From Nautilus pompilius (Eukaryota > Mollusca > Cephalopoda > Nautilida > Nautilidae): a stretch of DNA of 64,000 bases. The DNA lies in assembly GCA_018389105.1 (NCBI GenBank), contig JACATO010000648.1:1922001-1986000 (forward strand). Direction: 5' to 3'. Position 1 is the first letter of the stretch, and each line of letters starts with the position of its first letter. Position numbers and translations under genes: made by a program. The notes beneath the pieces were generated by a model. That model worked only from the letters and a program-made list of their open reading frames with translations. It did not search any database and was not told the DNA's origin. This document shows positions 50,117 to 64,000 of the stretch, piece by piece.

Positions 50117-50271
50117 TCATTTTGTTAAGTCAGCTGTAGCCAGAGTACACATGTCCTGGGCGGGCATGGTTTCCAGTGTTACGTCCCCTGCCCAATCCAG
50201 ATAGGGAGACGGGAAAGCAACGTCATCATTATATTCTATATCAGTCATTCGCAGAATACTGCGCGAGACCA
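50117..50271 (-). other. Candidate coding exon with ATG and acidic peptide
   Basis: On the minus strand a T-rich tract (TTTTTATTTCTATTTAAATAAG) ends at 50272 as a possible acceptor. The frame that follows is open for 50 codons to TGA at 50119-50117. It includes an ATG at 50248-50246 and reads MTDIEYNDDVAFPSPYLDWA, GDVTLETMPAQDMCTLATAD, LTK. The peptide is strongly acidic with aromatic and Pro residues, like a disordered activation segment, and codons are GC-richer than the flanks. It could be a first coding exon using GTAACA at 50189 or so as a weak donor, or a terminal exon. I do not recognise the family. In GC-balanced sequence a frame of this length can occur by chance. Confidence 0.35.
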
Positions 50272-50279
50272 CTTATTTA

Positions 50280-53200
50280 AATAGAAATAAAAATAAGGTG
50301 CCTACTTTAAAAAATAAAATAAAATAAAAATACAACCAAACCAAGCCACCAAAATAAAAACTGACTTTGTTTTGTTTTAAACCATTGTTCACTGTTAACA
50401 TTGTGAGTGACTGGTGCTGAAGAAAAACAACTTGGTACAATAAGACAAACCAGAGATGAATGAAGCAAGAGCACTGAAAAACAGGCCTAGTACTTAGTAA
50501 GCACTTGCAGGAAAGAAGCCAAGCTTACAGAAGTTAGCACCATAAACAAAGCACAGGAATTTACAAAGAAAAGAAAATAACTAAGAAAAGAACATTTTTT
50601 AGTGGGGAAACTTTCGAAACCCTCAAGAATGAATTCTACCGTAGTCCTGCACTGCTTACAGAAATAATCAGTTTCTATTGTCATGCAAACAACACAAAAC
50701 CATAACTTTGGTGATGAACGTCACTGATACCATGTCACAAGAAATCATTGTTTAGTGACATATCACCATTTTTTTTTAAAGAATGCTCTAGATATGCACT
50801 GCACTGTATTAAAAAACAAAAAAACAAAAGAAATAAATACCATTTCTATATTTTTCCATGGAAGACTAATTTATTCTTGTCGCCCTGCTGTCGGGTGTTG
50901 ACTACGGAATCTAAAAAGCAGCTTCCAAGTCATCGTTGTCTTTGTTAGAAAGGCTAAACTTAACAAGAAAAGCCCAGAGATTAGACCTTACTAGAATGTG
51001 TGGCGCTCCACCATTTAAAAGCCAGATATCTCGATTTTAGCCTTGTTTAATTCCCCCTCCCCCCCCCACCCACCAGCCCCTGTTCCTATAATCCTCAGTT
51101 GTGTTTTCATCCAATTGAATTGTATAACTATTTTCTTTTTCGAGCTTTGCAGTTCATACCATGCAAAACACCGGTAATTAGCATGTTTAAAATAATAGGA
51201 GTTTTTTTTCATAAGCAACATGCATGTGATGTCTTGCAGTCATCCAGGATTAAAACTATAGCAAACAAACCAAAATTTTTTAAAGAAAAAGTTCAATTAA
51301 TCAAGTTAGATTCATGAAATTTAAAAAAAAACAAAAAAAACAGACATCACAAGTCCCTTGCACTCCCATTTGCATCAGGTCTAATTCCCTGTTCTTTCTG
51401 TTCATCAATCACTATATGACAGAAAAATACTTCTTGATTTTCTTCATTCTTTCCTCCCTCCTTCATACACTTGCATTTTTTAATGAAATACAGAACCAAG
51501 TCATATATTTGTCACGTGTGCAATCTTAATTCTCACCATGCTGAAATACTGACAATTACTGTATCATCAGATGTTTTTCATCAAGTTGTTAGCACATATA
51601 AAAGGTAAATTATGCTCTTGTACTGTTTGAGAGAGGCCTGAGCATCGGAGAGATGCACTGCAAGTATTTAATAACCTTGACTTGAATATGAATTTTCTTA
51701 ACGTCATTACAGCTGGCCAAAGGTGGAGAAATCTGATGAAATGTTTTGACATAGTGATGAAAACTTGTAGCCGGGATACCCATATGCAGAGGTTACAGCT
51801 TTAACCCTCTGTTTACCACATCAATTTTTACCTTACTTATACCACCCTAAAAAAATTAGTTAGTACTTGACGAACATTTAGTCAGCACTTGTAATTCAAA
51901 GCACATGGTCCATCCAGCTTTTTATACAAAGGGTTTATACTAACGAGTAAGGCGGTATGTGTTTTCTATGGTTCGATCTGTGTCGATAATAAAGTTAAAG
52001 GGTGCAGCAAGTGCATCCCAAGTGGGGGTACAGCGAGTTAGAGATTAAGCAAATCCAGAAATAAAACAACAAAGAAAAACCTTGCATTAAAAAACAGAGC
52101 CTACAATGCGAAGTTTGTAGACTACAGAGAACCACAAACCTGTTTTATTTATTATCTTAAATTAGTGTTGCCTAACTTTATGAATCCAACATAAAAATAA
52201 AGGGTTTAATCTCAGCAACTGTTTGTTTTCTCGCCATGTAGCAATTGTGCTAGTGATGACAACTACCCAGCAATCTAACTCAATCTAAATCTTTGGATCT
52301 TGAGAATCTCTATAAATAATTATTATATTAAAATTTGGGAGGGCAGGGTTTAGCAAGTGAATTTAATTGATTTCTTATAGAAATCACTACAGTTATGGAT
52401 AGGAAAGGATCTGATTGCGTTAAAAAGTGTAAGTTGTACATGGCAAAATCTATTGATCATTTTAAAAGCTGTGAAATGAAACTATTGATAAAAATTGCAT
52501 AAAGCTTATAATATACATTTTAAAATGCAAAGTGGAAATTTTATTCCTTTACTTTCAATCAGGGATTTTTTTGGAGGGGAGGGAGGATTATCTGAGAGGA
52601 GAAGTAACAGTACATATTGTTGTTTAAAAGAATTAATTTTAATTTGTCGACTGCCATAATTTCATAAATCAATGCCACGCCTGCTTTAAATGCAACAATA
52701 GCTGGCTGGTTAGTGTGAACAAGAAAATAGCCAGTAATAATGGGGACATTCTTACAGCTTATCCACCACTAAGTTAAGGCTGAGAGATGAGTTTTTGTCA
52801 GGTCAAGTTTGTTTTGCTTCTATTTCCCTGTGAATAAGGTCTGTTTAATTATTCCTGTTTGGCATTCTTAACTTTCCCTTAACAGTTTTTGCAGGCATGC
52901 ACCCTGCTAGGAGTGTCCAAGGGAATGCTCCACATCCCCTAGTTTTGAAGCCCCTAGTATAAAACAAACAGATCTTAAGGAAACGGATACAGATAACACT
53001 TTTTTAGTAAATATTTCATCAGCATGTGCTTAAAAGTCTGAAATAGCTTGCATTTTAATTCATTCATGTCCATTATAAACAAATATCCAGAGAATTTGTT
53101 TTTCAGTCACTTCAGTAAAGCAAATTTAATGAGTTATCGGTGGCTCTGATGCACCACTACAATGCCACCACCTTCCTGAAAATTTTTTTATAAAGTGAGG

Positions 53201-56200
53201 TAAGAAAAAGAATCCGTCTAATACACTTTTGACAAGACAACACTAAAGAAACTGTGGAGCATTATCTTCAAATGAATCGTTTCAGTGGACCAGTTCTTGG
53301 CCTGCCTACCCTTCTCACCTGTGTGGCAGAAAGAAAAACTTACTGCAGATATTGGGCTTTTCCTTTTGCCTGGCAATATCTGATATCGTTGCCATGAACT
53401 TCAGAAGAAGCCATTAGGACAATGCTAGCAAAACCATTAGTGTAACAGAGAACCTGCTGGTAATTAGTTACAAATACTCAGAGATTAAAGCGTTCCCTCC
53501 TTAGCTAGTGTAATTTGCTGTCTCAGCATGTACTTGTATTATTATGATCTATTGCCATGACCAATCAGCTGATAGTTAAGTGATTATTGTGGCCATACTC
53601 TGTTATGACAACCACTTATCAAATCTTGGACAATTTGCATATAAATAACAGAAAGAATGATCCAAAAGAAAAACACAAAAACTGCAGTTAAGACTTACTT
53701 GTGAACAGCTGCTATTAAAAAGAAGTGATGTCTGCAACTGCTCAATTTTTTGCTAAAGTAACACTCTACTACACATTCAGTAAATACTGGAATTAGCAAG
53801 AGATTTGCATACTCACCAGGAAGCAACATAAAAAAATTTGTAAATATCATGGTAAATATATATATATTAAATTATTTTAAATCTCTGTGGAGAAATAAAC
53901 TGTTGAATGTTATGGCACAATCTTTACTATATACCTGTAAAAGCTCTTTCAACACCAACTGAAAAACTGCACAAGTAATAGATTCAAACCAACACCATCT
54001 AATCCAAATTTCCCAAGTTTAAATAAAACATGAAGTACTTAGTATTTAGAATTCATCTAAAAATTGTCCATTTCAACACTCTGACACTAAGCAAAGCGAT
54101 ATGTGCTTGCATCATTAAACACACACACACACGCACGCTTTGATTTTTTTATGGTGTATTAGAATGAAGTGTGATAACACCATTATAATAATATTGTAAA
54201 AATGAAAACCACATAAATAAAGCATATTATTCTGCTTTTATAAGCACATACACAAGAGAATCAGATTTGTCAAAAAGAGAAAGTGTACATTTTTCCGGAA
54301 AAGTAACTTGTTATTAATATTCTATAAAAACATCGTGAACACAATTACACACGTCAAATTGTAACAGACGCAAAGATATTTGCCAATAAAAGTCATATTC
54401 ACTTCAGATTTTTCTTTTGTTAAAGTTATCGAAAAGATAGTTTCACTGGAATCTGCAGCTTATAAAGTATTAACCTTGCAGAAATACTGCAATTAAAATA
54501 TTCATTTCAGAAGAAAATGTTCTTCTATCAAATGTTTATTTATTATTAGTTTTTTTTTCAAATATATGATAATGATGATGATTCTTTTAGTTATTTTTGA
54601 AAAGAAACAACTAAAAACTATCCATTTTAAAATAATAATTTAATAAATAAAAATGCTATTTGAAGATTAGAATGGTTTACTATGACGGCTTACTATAGGT
54701 CAACAGGAGGGAAGGTCAAAAGCGATATCAAACCTATGGCAATGATGACAACAGATGATTGCTAGGTTAATCAGAAGTGTTTGTGCAAAAATTAATCAAG
54801 GTTATTATAGTCACGTTTTGATAAAGAAATTTTCCCTCAGTATCATGAAATGTGGACTTAAAATTTTTCAAGCATAATTTTTCCTTATGATTTAAAACAC
54901 AAGCAATGAGTAAACGAAATGTAGTGTACAAAGAAAACAGAAATATTTTGCTTACTGAACTCACGCATAAAGTAACTAAGTTTCTCAGAGCGAGCCAAAA
55001 AGCCGCATGTAGTTGAAAACCTTTAATTCATTTAAAAAAACAGTTTGCCTTTCTTTTTCTTTTAGAATTTTGCATGCATAAAAGTAAAATGATAAATCTG
55101 CCCAACAGGGAAAGCAGTAATCATTTTCAAAAACTGATTAGTCATTTTTAAAGCAATAAGGCTGTTTGTATCAAAGATTAATTATTTTAAGTTTCCTCAG
55201 AACAGTTTAAAATGCATGCTGTTTCAGTTTCATACCAGATTATTAAGACACCAATAAAAGCATGGACACAAATATCTGCTGACATCATTTTTAAAAATTT
55301 TTTTTTTGCTTTCTTCTTTAGATTTCTCTTCTTAAGAATCTCCACTTTTGAAGTTATTGCTAAATTTTTAGAATGATATCCACGGGCATGTTTATCGGTG
55401 CCATTAGCAACAACAACAACAACAACAACAACAAAAAAAGTTTGTATTAACATTTAAACATAATTTAAAATGAATCAGAATATATAATACATATTTTCAA
55501 GTGGTTGTGTGTTTGCTTGTATTCTTCCATGGCTGAACCATAGCACCTAGAGGCTCCAAATTTTGGGCGCAGGTACTTCGGAAGCTGGGCGAAGGTTTTA
55601 AGTTACCATGTTGGCCTAAAGCCATTTTTTACCCATGCTGCTCCAGGTACCCCAGCTAGTAAAGTAATATTTTACAAGGCAAACAGATGAAACCATGCAC
55701 CTAATTAGCACCAGTAAAACAACATTTAAATGTCTAAAAGGCTTCCAGCAAAGAATTTCAATTTACATAATGAATTTCAAATCATTCTTAGTCAGGCCGA
55801 ACACTTAAGTCATGCTATTGTAAACATTTTTTTTTTTGCAAAACTTAAACAAATATCATTTTTTAAATTCACAAAAATAAATCATTCAAAATGTTCTCAA
55901 ATTATTTTAACAGATTTTATAATATTCTCTATCGTTTAAAATTCACTAAAAAAGGAAATTATACTTTTAAATTCAAAAGTCAATATTCTTTGAATACAAC
56001 AGCATTGATTATTTTATAACTTTCATTTTTTGTTTTCAATTAACTCATTAGCTTCCAAATACACAATTAAACCCTCTGCTGAGCCACAATGGTCCATTTT
56101 AATATAGCCTGGCGGATTAGACAATAACAGTTAAAATATATATGGAAAGCATCGGTAATCTCTTTTATATTTCAGCAACTACTATTCTACTCAGACCAGT

Positions 56201-59200
56201 GAGCAGTGACGGGGGCAGCAGAACTGTGCATTATCAGACACTATCATCTTCCATACTGACTTCGATAAGAACTGCAGTTTGACAGCTAAGGATATTTCAT
56301 ACTACTCTTAATGCAGGAAACTCTGTTGTTATTTCAATGTGATCATCTCGTCATTCTTGCAGATAGAGATTACCACCAATGATTTTTATTATCATTAACA
56401 GAAAACACACAAAGACACTGGGAAAGAGATCTTGGTTTGTCTATCATCAAATAATAACTCTCAGTCTGATCTTCAGTGTGTCTACAAAGAGAATATGCTG
56501 AGATGGAGTAAGGGAAGAGTCAACAGAGGTGCATGAGATTTTGAAGAAACTAAACTTGAAGACCCAGTTCTTCCCAAACCTTTTTTGGTCAAACAGTAAG
56601 CCATGCTAGTCACAGCTTGACACAGTGAAATCTCTATTGAACAAATCTGTACTATTATCAATACTTAAGTTATGCTAATATTCTTCTTTGTACCAATTTA
56701 CTGATGCAGGTAACCACCAAGCACTCTGGCTTTCTCCCACTGCTGCTAAACAGAGGGGGTTCTAGTTGAGACTTTCCATTCCTGCTGAAGTCAAAAGTAT
56801 CAGGGCCCACCCCAAAAAGAACAGGAATGGTAGTGCTTGTTCATAGAAACCATGGCACTACATAACCTCATCAGGTATGACTACTGGCATAGACAATGAT
56901 TTTCAGGGGAAAAAGAAATAAAATGTTTATCTTAATTCCACACAAAAACAACAATAATAATGATATTAATAACAGTCGTAGCAGAATTTAAGAAAATGCA
57001 ATCATAAGGTTCTTTAGGCACCATATCTTCACCATCGATAATGTAATAATATTTTCTCAGTAAAATAAGCTGCCTGATTTTCTTCCAGCTATACAGAAAA
57101 GAAATCTTCACATTTCTCAGTCATAAGGTTCATCGATTCTGAGACAATACACACACCCTGTAATCAACTAACAAATAATTGTAAAATCAAAACATTAAGC
57201 CCAAACTCTACTGATTATGTATACCTGGTGCTAGGAAGCCAATAAAAAAATTATGAAATCATTCTATGTATAATTTACTCCTTGGTTTGTTATCTAAATA
57301 ATCAATTAGATCAATTCATTACACAAAGGAAATTAAGGAACAATCTTTATTGCAAAAAGTATGATGTAATTTCATTACTCTTGTCAGAAACAAAGACACA
57401 TTCACCTCTAGACTGCCTGGGAAATTTGGAAATGAAAATGTCAACCGAAGGGGAAGTAATTATTCACTTTAAGCAATGTTTATAGGGGGCAACACAGGTC
57501 TGTATCAAAGACAGATACGCATAGAATATGCATTAAAAAAAAAAATGAAAAGAAAGGAAATAAAAGTAAATCAGAGGATATATGAAGCTAGAAATTATCA
57601 TTTGACCACTCAGTTAATATGGATAAAAAGAGAGAGAGAGAGAAAAAAACAAAGAGGACTGAGATGGAGGTAGCATATCTTCTACTGCACATGAAATACT
57701 TGTCTGAAAGAGCAAACACGTTGACACTGCCCAGAGCGTCAAAGAGCACACTGCCTAACTACCATTACATCCATTAAAAACACCTAAACATTCTCTTTCC
57801 TTTCAGTCCTTTTTTTTTTGTTATTTTAATTAAATAAAACATTTTTCCCAATTACCAATAAGTTCTCTCATTTTTGTTTCTTTTTTTAAAAATTTTTAAC
57901 CCATTACTTACTAATTTGGCATAAAATAGAAATTATTTTTCAGAAATTATAGTATGACATATTCCTTCCAAAACCTGACATCTAAATCTGAACAGAATTC
58001 CATAACTATTATAGCAACACCTAAAAACACTTAGCATCGTCCTATAACAATACTTTTAAAATTACCTATCATTATGCAGAGATGAAGAAACAAACACAAT
58101 TACTAAATCAGTGAGATTCATCTCAACTCAAGAATCAAGTAAAAGAGCAATTCTCAAACAAGGGAACCTTGCTTAAATTATGGTGAATTCCTGCATATTT
58201 TGCACACCCAACATTACCTTATGTTATACTACACCATATCACAGTAAATATATAAATTCCCTTCATAATCTCTCTCATCTAACATCCTCCATCTCTAATC
58301 AGTTTCTACAAATTAAGTACAAGTTCAGAAAGAAGGATAAAAACTAATCTGACTAAAACTTTTTCAACTGTTAAGAATTTCAATATAAATATGTACAAAT
58401 TATAAATTTTAACAGCAGAAATAAAAACCACATAGATATAAGATAAAGATAGAAGTCCATACCCAAGGAGAAAATAGCCTAATTCTCTCACAGACAGATA
58501 CGACCAGTAAAAGTTTAGCCAGTTTTGTGCCACCTAGTTTTGCAGAGCAAAACTCTGGGAATACATAAAACAAACAAACATTGGGTTTTCTCTGACAAGT
58601 AGATCAGAGAATTTAGCAGTGCGATTCTCCTGATGAGGCAGGTCAAATACTTACACTGACTGTTTGATTCTAAACAACTAGTCAGTCCTTCTGGTGCTTT
58701 ACCATCCACCATCATTGGTAGTCATACAGCCGCCATACAAATCAAAATTTAAGAAAAAAAACAACAATATTAAAATATCTTTAAATGTCACATTTGAACT
58801 GCAGTTATCCTGAATTATTCTACTGATGATCCATCAAAGACGTTACAAATAAGTTTAATTCACTGATAGATCCACGTGACTGTATTGATTGTTTATCCTC
58901 CAAATGGCCAAATTAAATTTTGGCCAAGCCGACTCTCTTTAGAAGTTAATGGACAAGATCATGCAAACAGCACAGACAAAAGCTCTTTAATCTTAGCCAA
59001 ATTGAATTAGTCTCACTCATTTCCAAGTTAATAATTTTGTTTCTCCACCAATTACTGCCTTCTGATGTAGTTTAAGCAACAGTAGCATGCAAATGAGGTT
59101 CACCAATGGCAAATCAATTTTAGTTGGTTTCTGTAGTCTCTTTTAGTGCATGGGTAACATTCCTTATCATGTAGCCTCATTTATTTTCTATGTAACCCAT

Positions 59201-59920
59201 ATTTCATTTAATGATAAATATAAAGCATCCTATAGATGTCATTTACCACCAGAGTGAGGAAAATAATACAAAAAATTAATTAATAGATTTCTTCAGGTAC
59301 ATAAAACAAATCTGAAATGGTTATTAGATTTCCTACAGAGGTGAATTAATAGAAAATACATTTGAAAGAAAAGAAAATACTAGTAATCAAAATAAATAAA
59401 AGATTCTAGCTGTATTAATACCAAAGATAATTAAAAGAGCATAAAAATCAATATTATATATATCTGTCTTTATTCCTCTAATGATAAAGCTTTGAGTTTG
59501 TTTCTTTGTTTTAAATTAATACTCATAATATCATTTCTAGAAAATAAGAATAAGATTTAAGTGTGTTCAATAAGAATCGACCCTAAATCAGAGCAAATGG
59601 GTGAAATCACAGTAGTGCCCTTTCTTGTCATGGTGGCTTTGTTCGAAATTCAACAAATGAGTTTTTTTTCTGTAACTTAAAAAAAAAGAAACTTATCTGA
59701 TTTAAAACCATTTTAAAATATACATACTAACACATGTATATTAATCATAGTAGTAATAAACAATGATATATTGCTTGATTACTGGGAGAAAGAATCTTTC
59801 ATAGTTGTTACAAAAGAATGACAGACAGACTAGCTTCCTAAATTGACAATTAATGGGGGAAAAAAGATGTTTAGCTTTAGTGAAAAGGCTGTGAAACAGT
59901 AAGTGGCTGCTTTTGTAGAA
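50280..59920. other. AT-rich noncoding stretch
   Basis: Frames of under 90 codons with no recognised motif. Contains (CA)n at about 54119-54132 and (CAA)n at 55408-55439. A GC-richer patch at 55540-55650 has no lasting frame. A plus-strand open stretch of 34 codons at 56177-56282 follows a good acceptor-like TATTTCAG but ends in a stop and is too short to call. Confidence 0.6.
55408..55439. repeat. (CAA)n run with A tail
   Basis: About nine CAA units followed by seven A residues. Confidence 0.93.
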
Positions 59921-59928
59921 GCTAATGC

Positions 59929-60273
59929 ATGGTTTACCTTTTGCTCTATTTCCTCTGTCAATATGTTGCTGACAGAGCTGCAACTATTATGGTGTACAAC
60001 CAACCATCAACAAGTTGCCCTGCAGTAACATGGCCTACATTTTCCATTCTCTCTATCGATTTGGCCACACTGATGCTCTATGATACCAGTGGTCCACACC
60101 CCAGGAGCTCGCATTCAATTCCACACCTCCTCCCCTCGAGCCAAAAATGCAGCTATTGCTTGGTCATAACCAATACACACATTTGTGAAAGAGCCTGCCA
60201 GCTGATTGAAATCAAATGGCTGAAGCCAAACCAATTGATTAAATCCTTGGATGGAGGAAAGGGAAAGGGGTGA
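59929..60273 (+). other. GC-richer open frame, 114 codons, unrecognised
   Basis: An ATG at 59929 opens 114 codons. From about residue 20 the composition is GC-richer and protein-like: YNQPSTSCPAVTWPTFSILS near 23-42, SGPHPRSSHSIPHLLPSS near 53-70, ICERACQLIEIKWLKPNQLI near 84-103. The first 15 residues are hydrophobic. No catalytic motif or family is recognised, and no splice signals or partner frames support a gene. Could be an old repeat fragment. Confidence 0.22.
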
Positions 60274-60279
60274 AGGCAT

Positions 60280-63200
60280 TATCTGCATTCTCTAGTCTGT
60301 TAACTTGGAAAGAAATTATAACATAGACATGCAAGTTAATTCTATTTGTGACCAACCTTTGTCCCCTTACCCTTCAACCCTTCCAAACTTGTGTGTACCA
60401 GAAAAAGAACAGATCACATACTTTAAGAGATTGTCAACTGGTCCAAAGTATAAAAGCATGTGAAGATAAGGAACTAATTAATCAAAGGAGTGTGTGTGTG
60501 TGTGTGTTTGTGGAAGGGACTCTTCAGTTCAATAAATTCTTTTTTCATATTAATATTAATCTAATTATGGTCCCCAAATGAAATAAAAACAAAGAGATGT
60601 ATCAGATATATATGAGACATTTTTATGTATACAAATTGATTTCTTTTAAGATTTTTCAAAATTAAATCTATACATTTCTGGTAATTAATCCAGAAACAAG
60701 AGTTTGTTTATACTTATATTATCCCAATCTTTAGAGTGGGCAGAGACTTACATACAACAAATCTCTAGAGATTTTCTGGCATATTAAATAACGTATTAAA
60801 AGCATTTATCTACAGTTTGGTAGAAACAAATACAAAGCATGCAGACAATATTTTCTAGGAAAAAAATCCAATTATTGCCACTTAAAATTCCATTTGAAAT
60901 TAATATGCACGTACACAGTCACACACTCAGCTGGATATTAGTTATTTAATTACAGCTCACAAGATTATGCAATTTGTATTAATTCCTAAAAGACTTTATA
61001 TATATTTTTATTTCTCAAAGTAGCAACTTTACTCTAGACAATAAGAATTTTTTTAATTCCTGGCTCAGAAGAAAACTGGGTGTAAGACCTATGATATATA
61101 ATCAACTGTCTGATACCCGTGAACGGCCAAACCATTGTTCCCCATCACTTTTGATTTTAATTTTACCTCAGACTGAATCATATTTATCGTTCAATACACC
61201 AGCAAACTTGGCAGAAAAATTTCTGCTGGAAGTTGCCGAGAATTCGAGATACTCTTGTCTGACTCTGTTCTGTTTCAAAACTGCAGTCTAATTTTCGGTA
61301 TATATCCTAACTACCTGTTAACATGCGAACATCGTTCTTGGGATTAGAGAGACATTATCCAAATCACACTGAAAACACTTGCCTTACAGCTATGATTTCA
61401 CTTTGTTTGTAACCAACAAATTCTTCCTTTATTTCTTATTAATTTTATTCAAGTCAAAGTCTTTAAAACAAAAAAACCTCCGCTTTACATTTTCATATCA
61501 GAAAGCTGCTAATTAAAGACCTGCATCCATTATGAAAGCATCATTTAAAATCTTAATGTAGACCAAAGCCAGCGGGAGTCTGCTGAAACAAAAGTTTGTC
61601 TGCAACATCGCTGAAACTAATTCTTCAGAAAGTCAAATAGCCGTAAATTATATCTACTTACCTGTTGACAATTGCTTACTGCATGCCATGCCATGCAACA
61701 AAGGTAATTTCTCCCCTCCCTCTGATGCAGTTCCACTCATTTGATCACAAACAGTAAATAATGTGTGGCTATTAGTCAGAAAATGTCTGTTGACAGTTTT
61801 TCCATAAAGTTCCTTAGCAACACTGAAAATATTTATGTAATATGGCTGGTATTAACTGAATCAGTCAGATATGTAGGTGTACATATTAATTAGCCATGAC
61901 ACATTCATTGTATAATAATTTTATAAAACTAAATACAGGAAAGACTAGAGAAAGGTAATTTATGCTACAAAGTATTTTATACAAATGATCAAAATTGCTA
62001 TTTATCTTTACTATGCTCTTGTAACTTTTCCTCAAGAAAACCCAGTACAGTGCTGCAGCATAAAGGAACCACTTTAATATAAAAAGTGATCTACTAGAAA
62101 AATACTGCAACCTGCTGATGCAGCACAAGATAGGTACTTCTTTAAAAATGTGCCAGTAATGCAGCTTTTATTAAGTCCTTTAACAACGCCTATATATATA
62201 ATAAAATGGTCACATTATGATCTCATCACTTTAAAAACGTTGATGAAGTATTGTTCAGCGATGGCCAACAACTGCATGTTTACTTTAGAGGTTAAAAAAA
62301 TTAAAAAGTATTTTTTTAAAAATCAACTTTTTTCCTAGATTATTATGTTGAATATTTAATTTTCTCTTGTTGGCTTCAAGTTTCTGTTTTTGTAACATAC
62401 TACTACAATGATGACAAAGCTTCCTGCATTGAGAAAAATTCAATTTATTGTAAACACATGGCATGAAACATCTTAATGCCCGGTTCTTCTGCTTTATCTA
62501 ACTGGATGTTTTTGTCCTGTTTTGAGTGACAGCATCGAAAGAATGAACAGCAGACAAGTGGAGATAATGTGATGCACAAAAGAAAAACATATTGAAATTT
62601 TCCATATGCACTAGTGTTTGCCCTGGATTCATCACCGTAACATCAGTCAGTTGTAAACATGCACATGCACGTGGGATTTTTCATTTGTCTCCAAGAGACA
62701 GGTAAAAATGGTTCTAAAATACCTTGTCATTAAGTTTAAAGTAGAGATCTTCTAAACCCGCATTGCATATGCATCTGTAAATGTGACAGCATAAGAAAGA
62801 AAATACTACAGAGATAGAATATAGTTTGCATTCCAAAGAATTTTTTTTTCTTTCCCTTGCTTCCACAAAAAGCCCATCTTACTGACAACTTACCTCAAAC
62901 ATAATTGCTTTTAGGTTTTTCTTATTGTTTCTTTGAAATAAAAAAAAATAACCAACTGCAAACATGCTAAAGATATATCTATATATCTGAATATTCAGAA
63001 GCATATTTGTCAACAACTTCATCTACATTTCTAGACCTTGGAACAATAAAATGTTTTAAAAGTCTGCCTTGTTTGTTAATAGAATATGCATTAGTGATAT
63101 CATATCATTACATGTTAACCTGTTCAAAATAACAAAGCAGGCATTTCAGTGCACCAAAAATACTAGCAAAAGATAAAGGCTAATCAAAATATTGCTGTTG

Positions 63201-64000
63201 GCGAGTTGCATCAATTAGCAAAAAAAATTTTTTAAAAATTAAACTGCTAAAGAACTTTGAGCAATTCATCAGCTAGAAAATAGATCTCCCATCTGCTTAA
63301 CTTAATGATATAACAATAAACAAAATTTAACCATTGATGAATAATCTATACCAGTTTCAGGCATATCTCTCTGCTGAATGATAATTATGCTTAGCGCTTG
63401 GATTCATTATTCAAGAGGCACACCTGAAGATAAACAGAAATGAAACCAAACAAAAATATTCTACATGTTCATTCATTCCCCATTTAAAAAAAATTTCTTT
63501 TTTTTTTTTTTCATTTTTTTAAACTTCTACTAAATGTTTAAGCAAACTAGCAAACTTCCTAAAGCTGACAATTCTTTATATAGAGCAATTGGTCACCAAA
63601 ACAAATTTAACCTAAAATTCAAAGAATACAAACATTTAAAATATTAAAATGAAAGAAAAATACCTATAATATTTTCAGGAATATAGCACAAATATCCATC
63701 AATCCATATCGATCTAAATGTTCCATTTTTTTTAAAATAAATTTTGAAATTTGAATTTGACTCTAATCCAATTGTTTTTTTTTTTTTGGGGGGGGCGTTG
63801 ACAGTAAGACTACTAATTAAATTTAACCATGAGGCAGTGCCAACTTACAAAGTGGACTCCACTACATAGTCATTAGCGCAGTAGAACAAAAACTGAAATC
63901 TTTAAATGTGAATAAAATACAATGCCCATTCCTGATACACTGCACTTAAAAAACAACAACACAGCATTTCTTTCTAAATACTGTGGCTGTTCATGATAAT
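60280..64000. other. AT-rich noncoding stretch to window end
   Basis: (GT)n at 60490-60507, short (TA)n runs and T/G homopolymers near 63775-63795. Frames of up to 80 codons show no recognisable features. Confidence 0.6.
60490..60507. repeat. (GT)n microsatellite
   Basis: About nine TG units. Confidence 0.95.

Noticed and set aside
50150-50225. GGGCGG and ACGTCA motifs as promoter elements
   Set aside because: Single short matches to Sp1- and CRE-like motifs occur by chance, and they fall inside the candidate coding frame.
56177-56282. Plus-strand exon after TATTTCAG, 34 open codons
   Set aside because: Short frame ending in a stop with no donor; isolated on the opposite strand from other candidates.

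Overview
This is animal nuclear DNA, not bacterial, viral or organellar. It is AT-rich, poor in CpG, full of homopolymer runs and microsatellites, and carries decayed mariner-type DNA transposons and tRNA-derived SINE-like pieces. There are no operons, ribosome binding sites or long intact reading frames; the longest ATG frame is 208 codons and resembles nothing I know. The mix of GATGGAGAGA-type satellites, mariner relics and SINE heads would suit a mollusc, perhaps a cephalopod, but nothing in the window proves the taxon. I recognise no intact host gene. The window reads as intron or intergenic DNA of a large animal genome.

Layout: 1-318 is a GA/GATGGAGA satellite. About 2240-2662 holds the N-terminal helix-turn-helix remnant of a mariner-type transposase. 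10360-11166 (minus) and 14060-15183 (plus) are two GC-richer, coding-like but broken blocks, the second ending in a polyadenylation signal and A-rich tail. 19801-20427 (minus) is the longest open frame. 25494-26005 is a second large GA/GATGGAGA satellite. 27071-27923 is a clean 40-bp tandem satellite of 21 full copies plus a partial one.

29551-30833 is a complete mariner-like element with terminal inverted repeats, TA target duplication and a disrupted transposase. 31867-32507 is a second, unrelated mariner derivative built as a fold-back: the 3' end of the transposase lies inverted at the left end and again in direct orientation at the right end, between 55-bp terminal inverted repeats and TA duplications. 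A SINE-like tRNA head lies between the two.

From about 37 kb to 50 kb, and once more at 5.5 kb, short GC-richer patches on the minus strand have an open frame and splice-like borders (5508-5556, 37117-37320, 40031-40082, 41804-41941, 43250-43372, 48158-48219, 50117-50271). They may be exons of one large minus-strand gene with very long introns, or decayed repeats; sequence alone cannot decide. The rest is AT-rich noncoding DNA with simple repeats. The only systems supported with confidence are the two mariner elements and the satellites.
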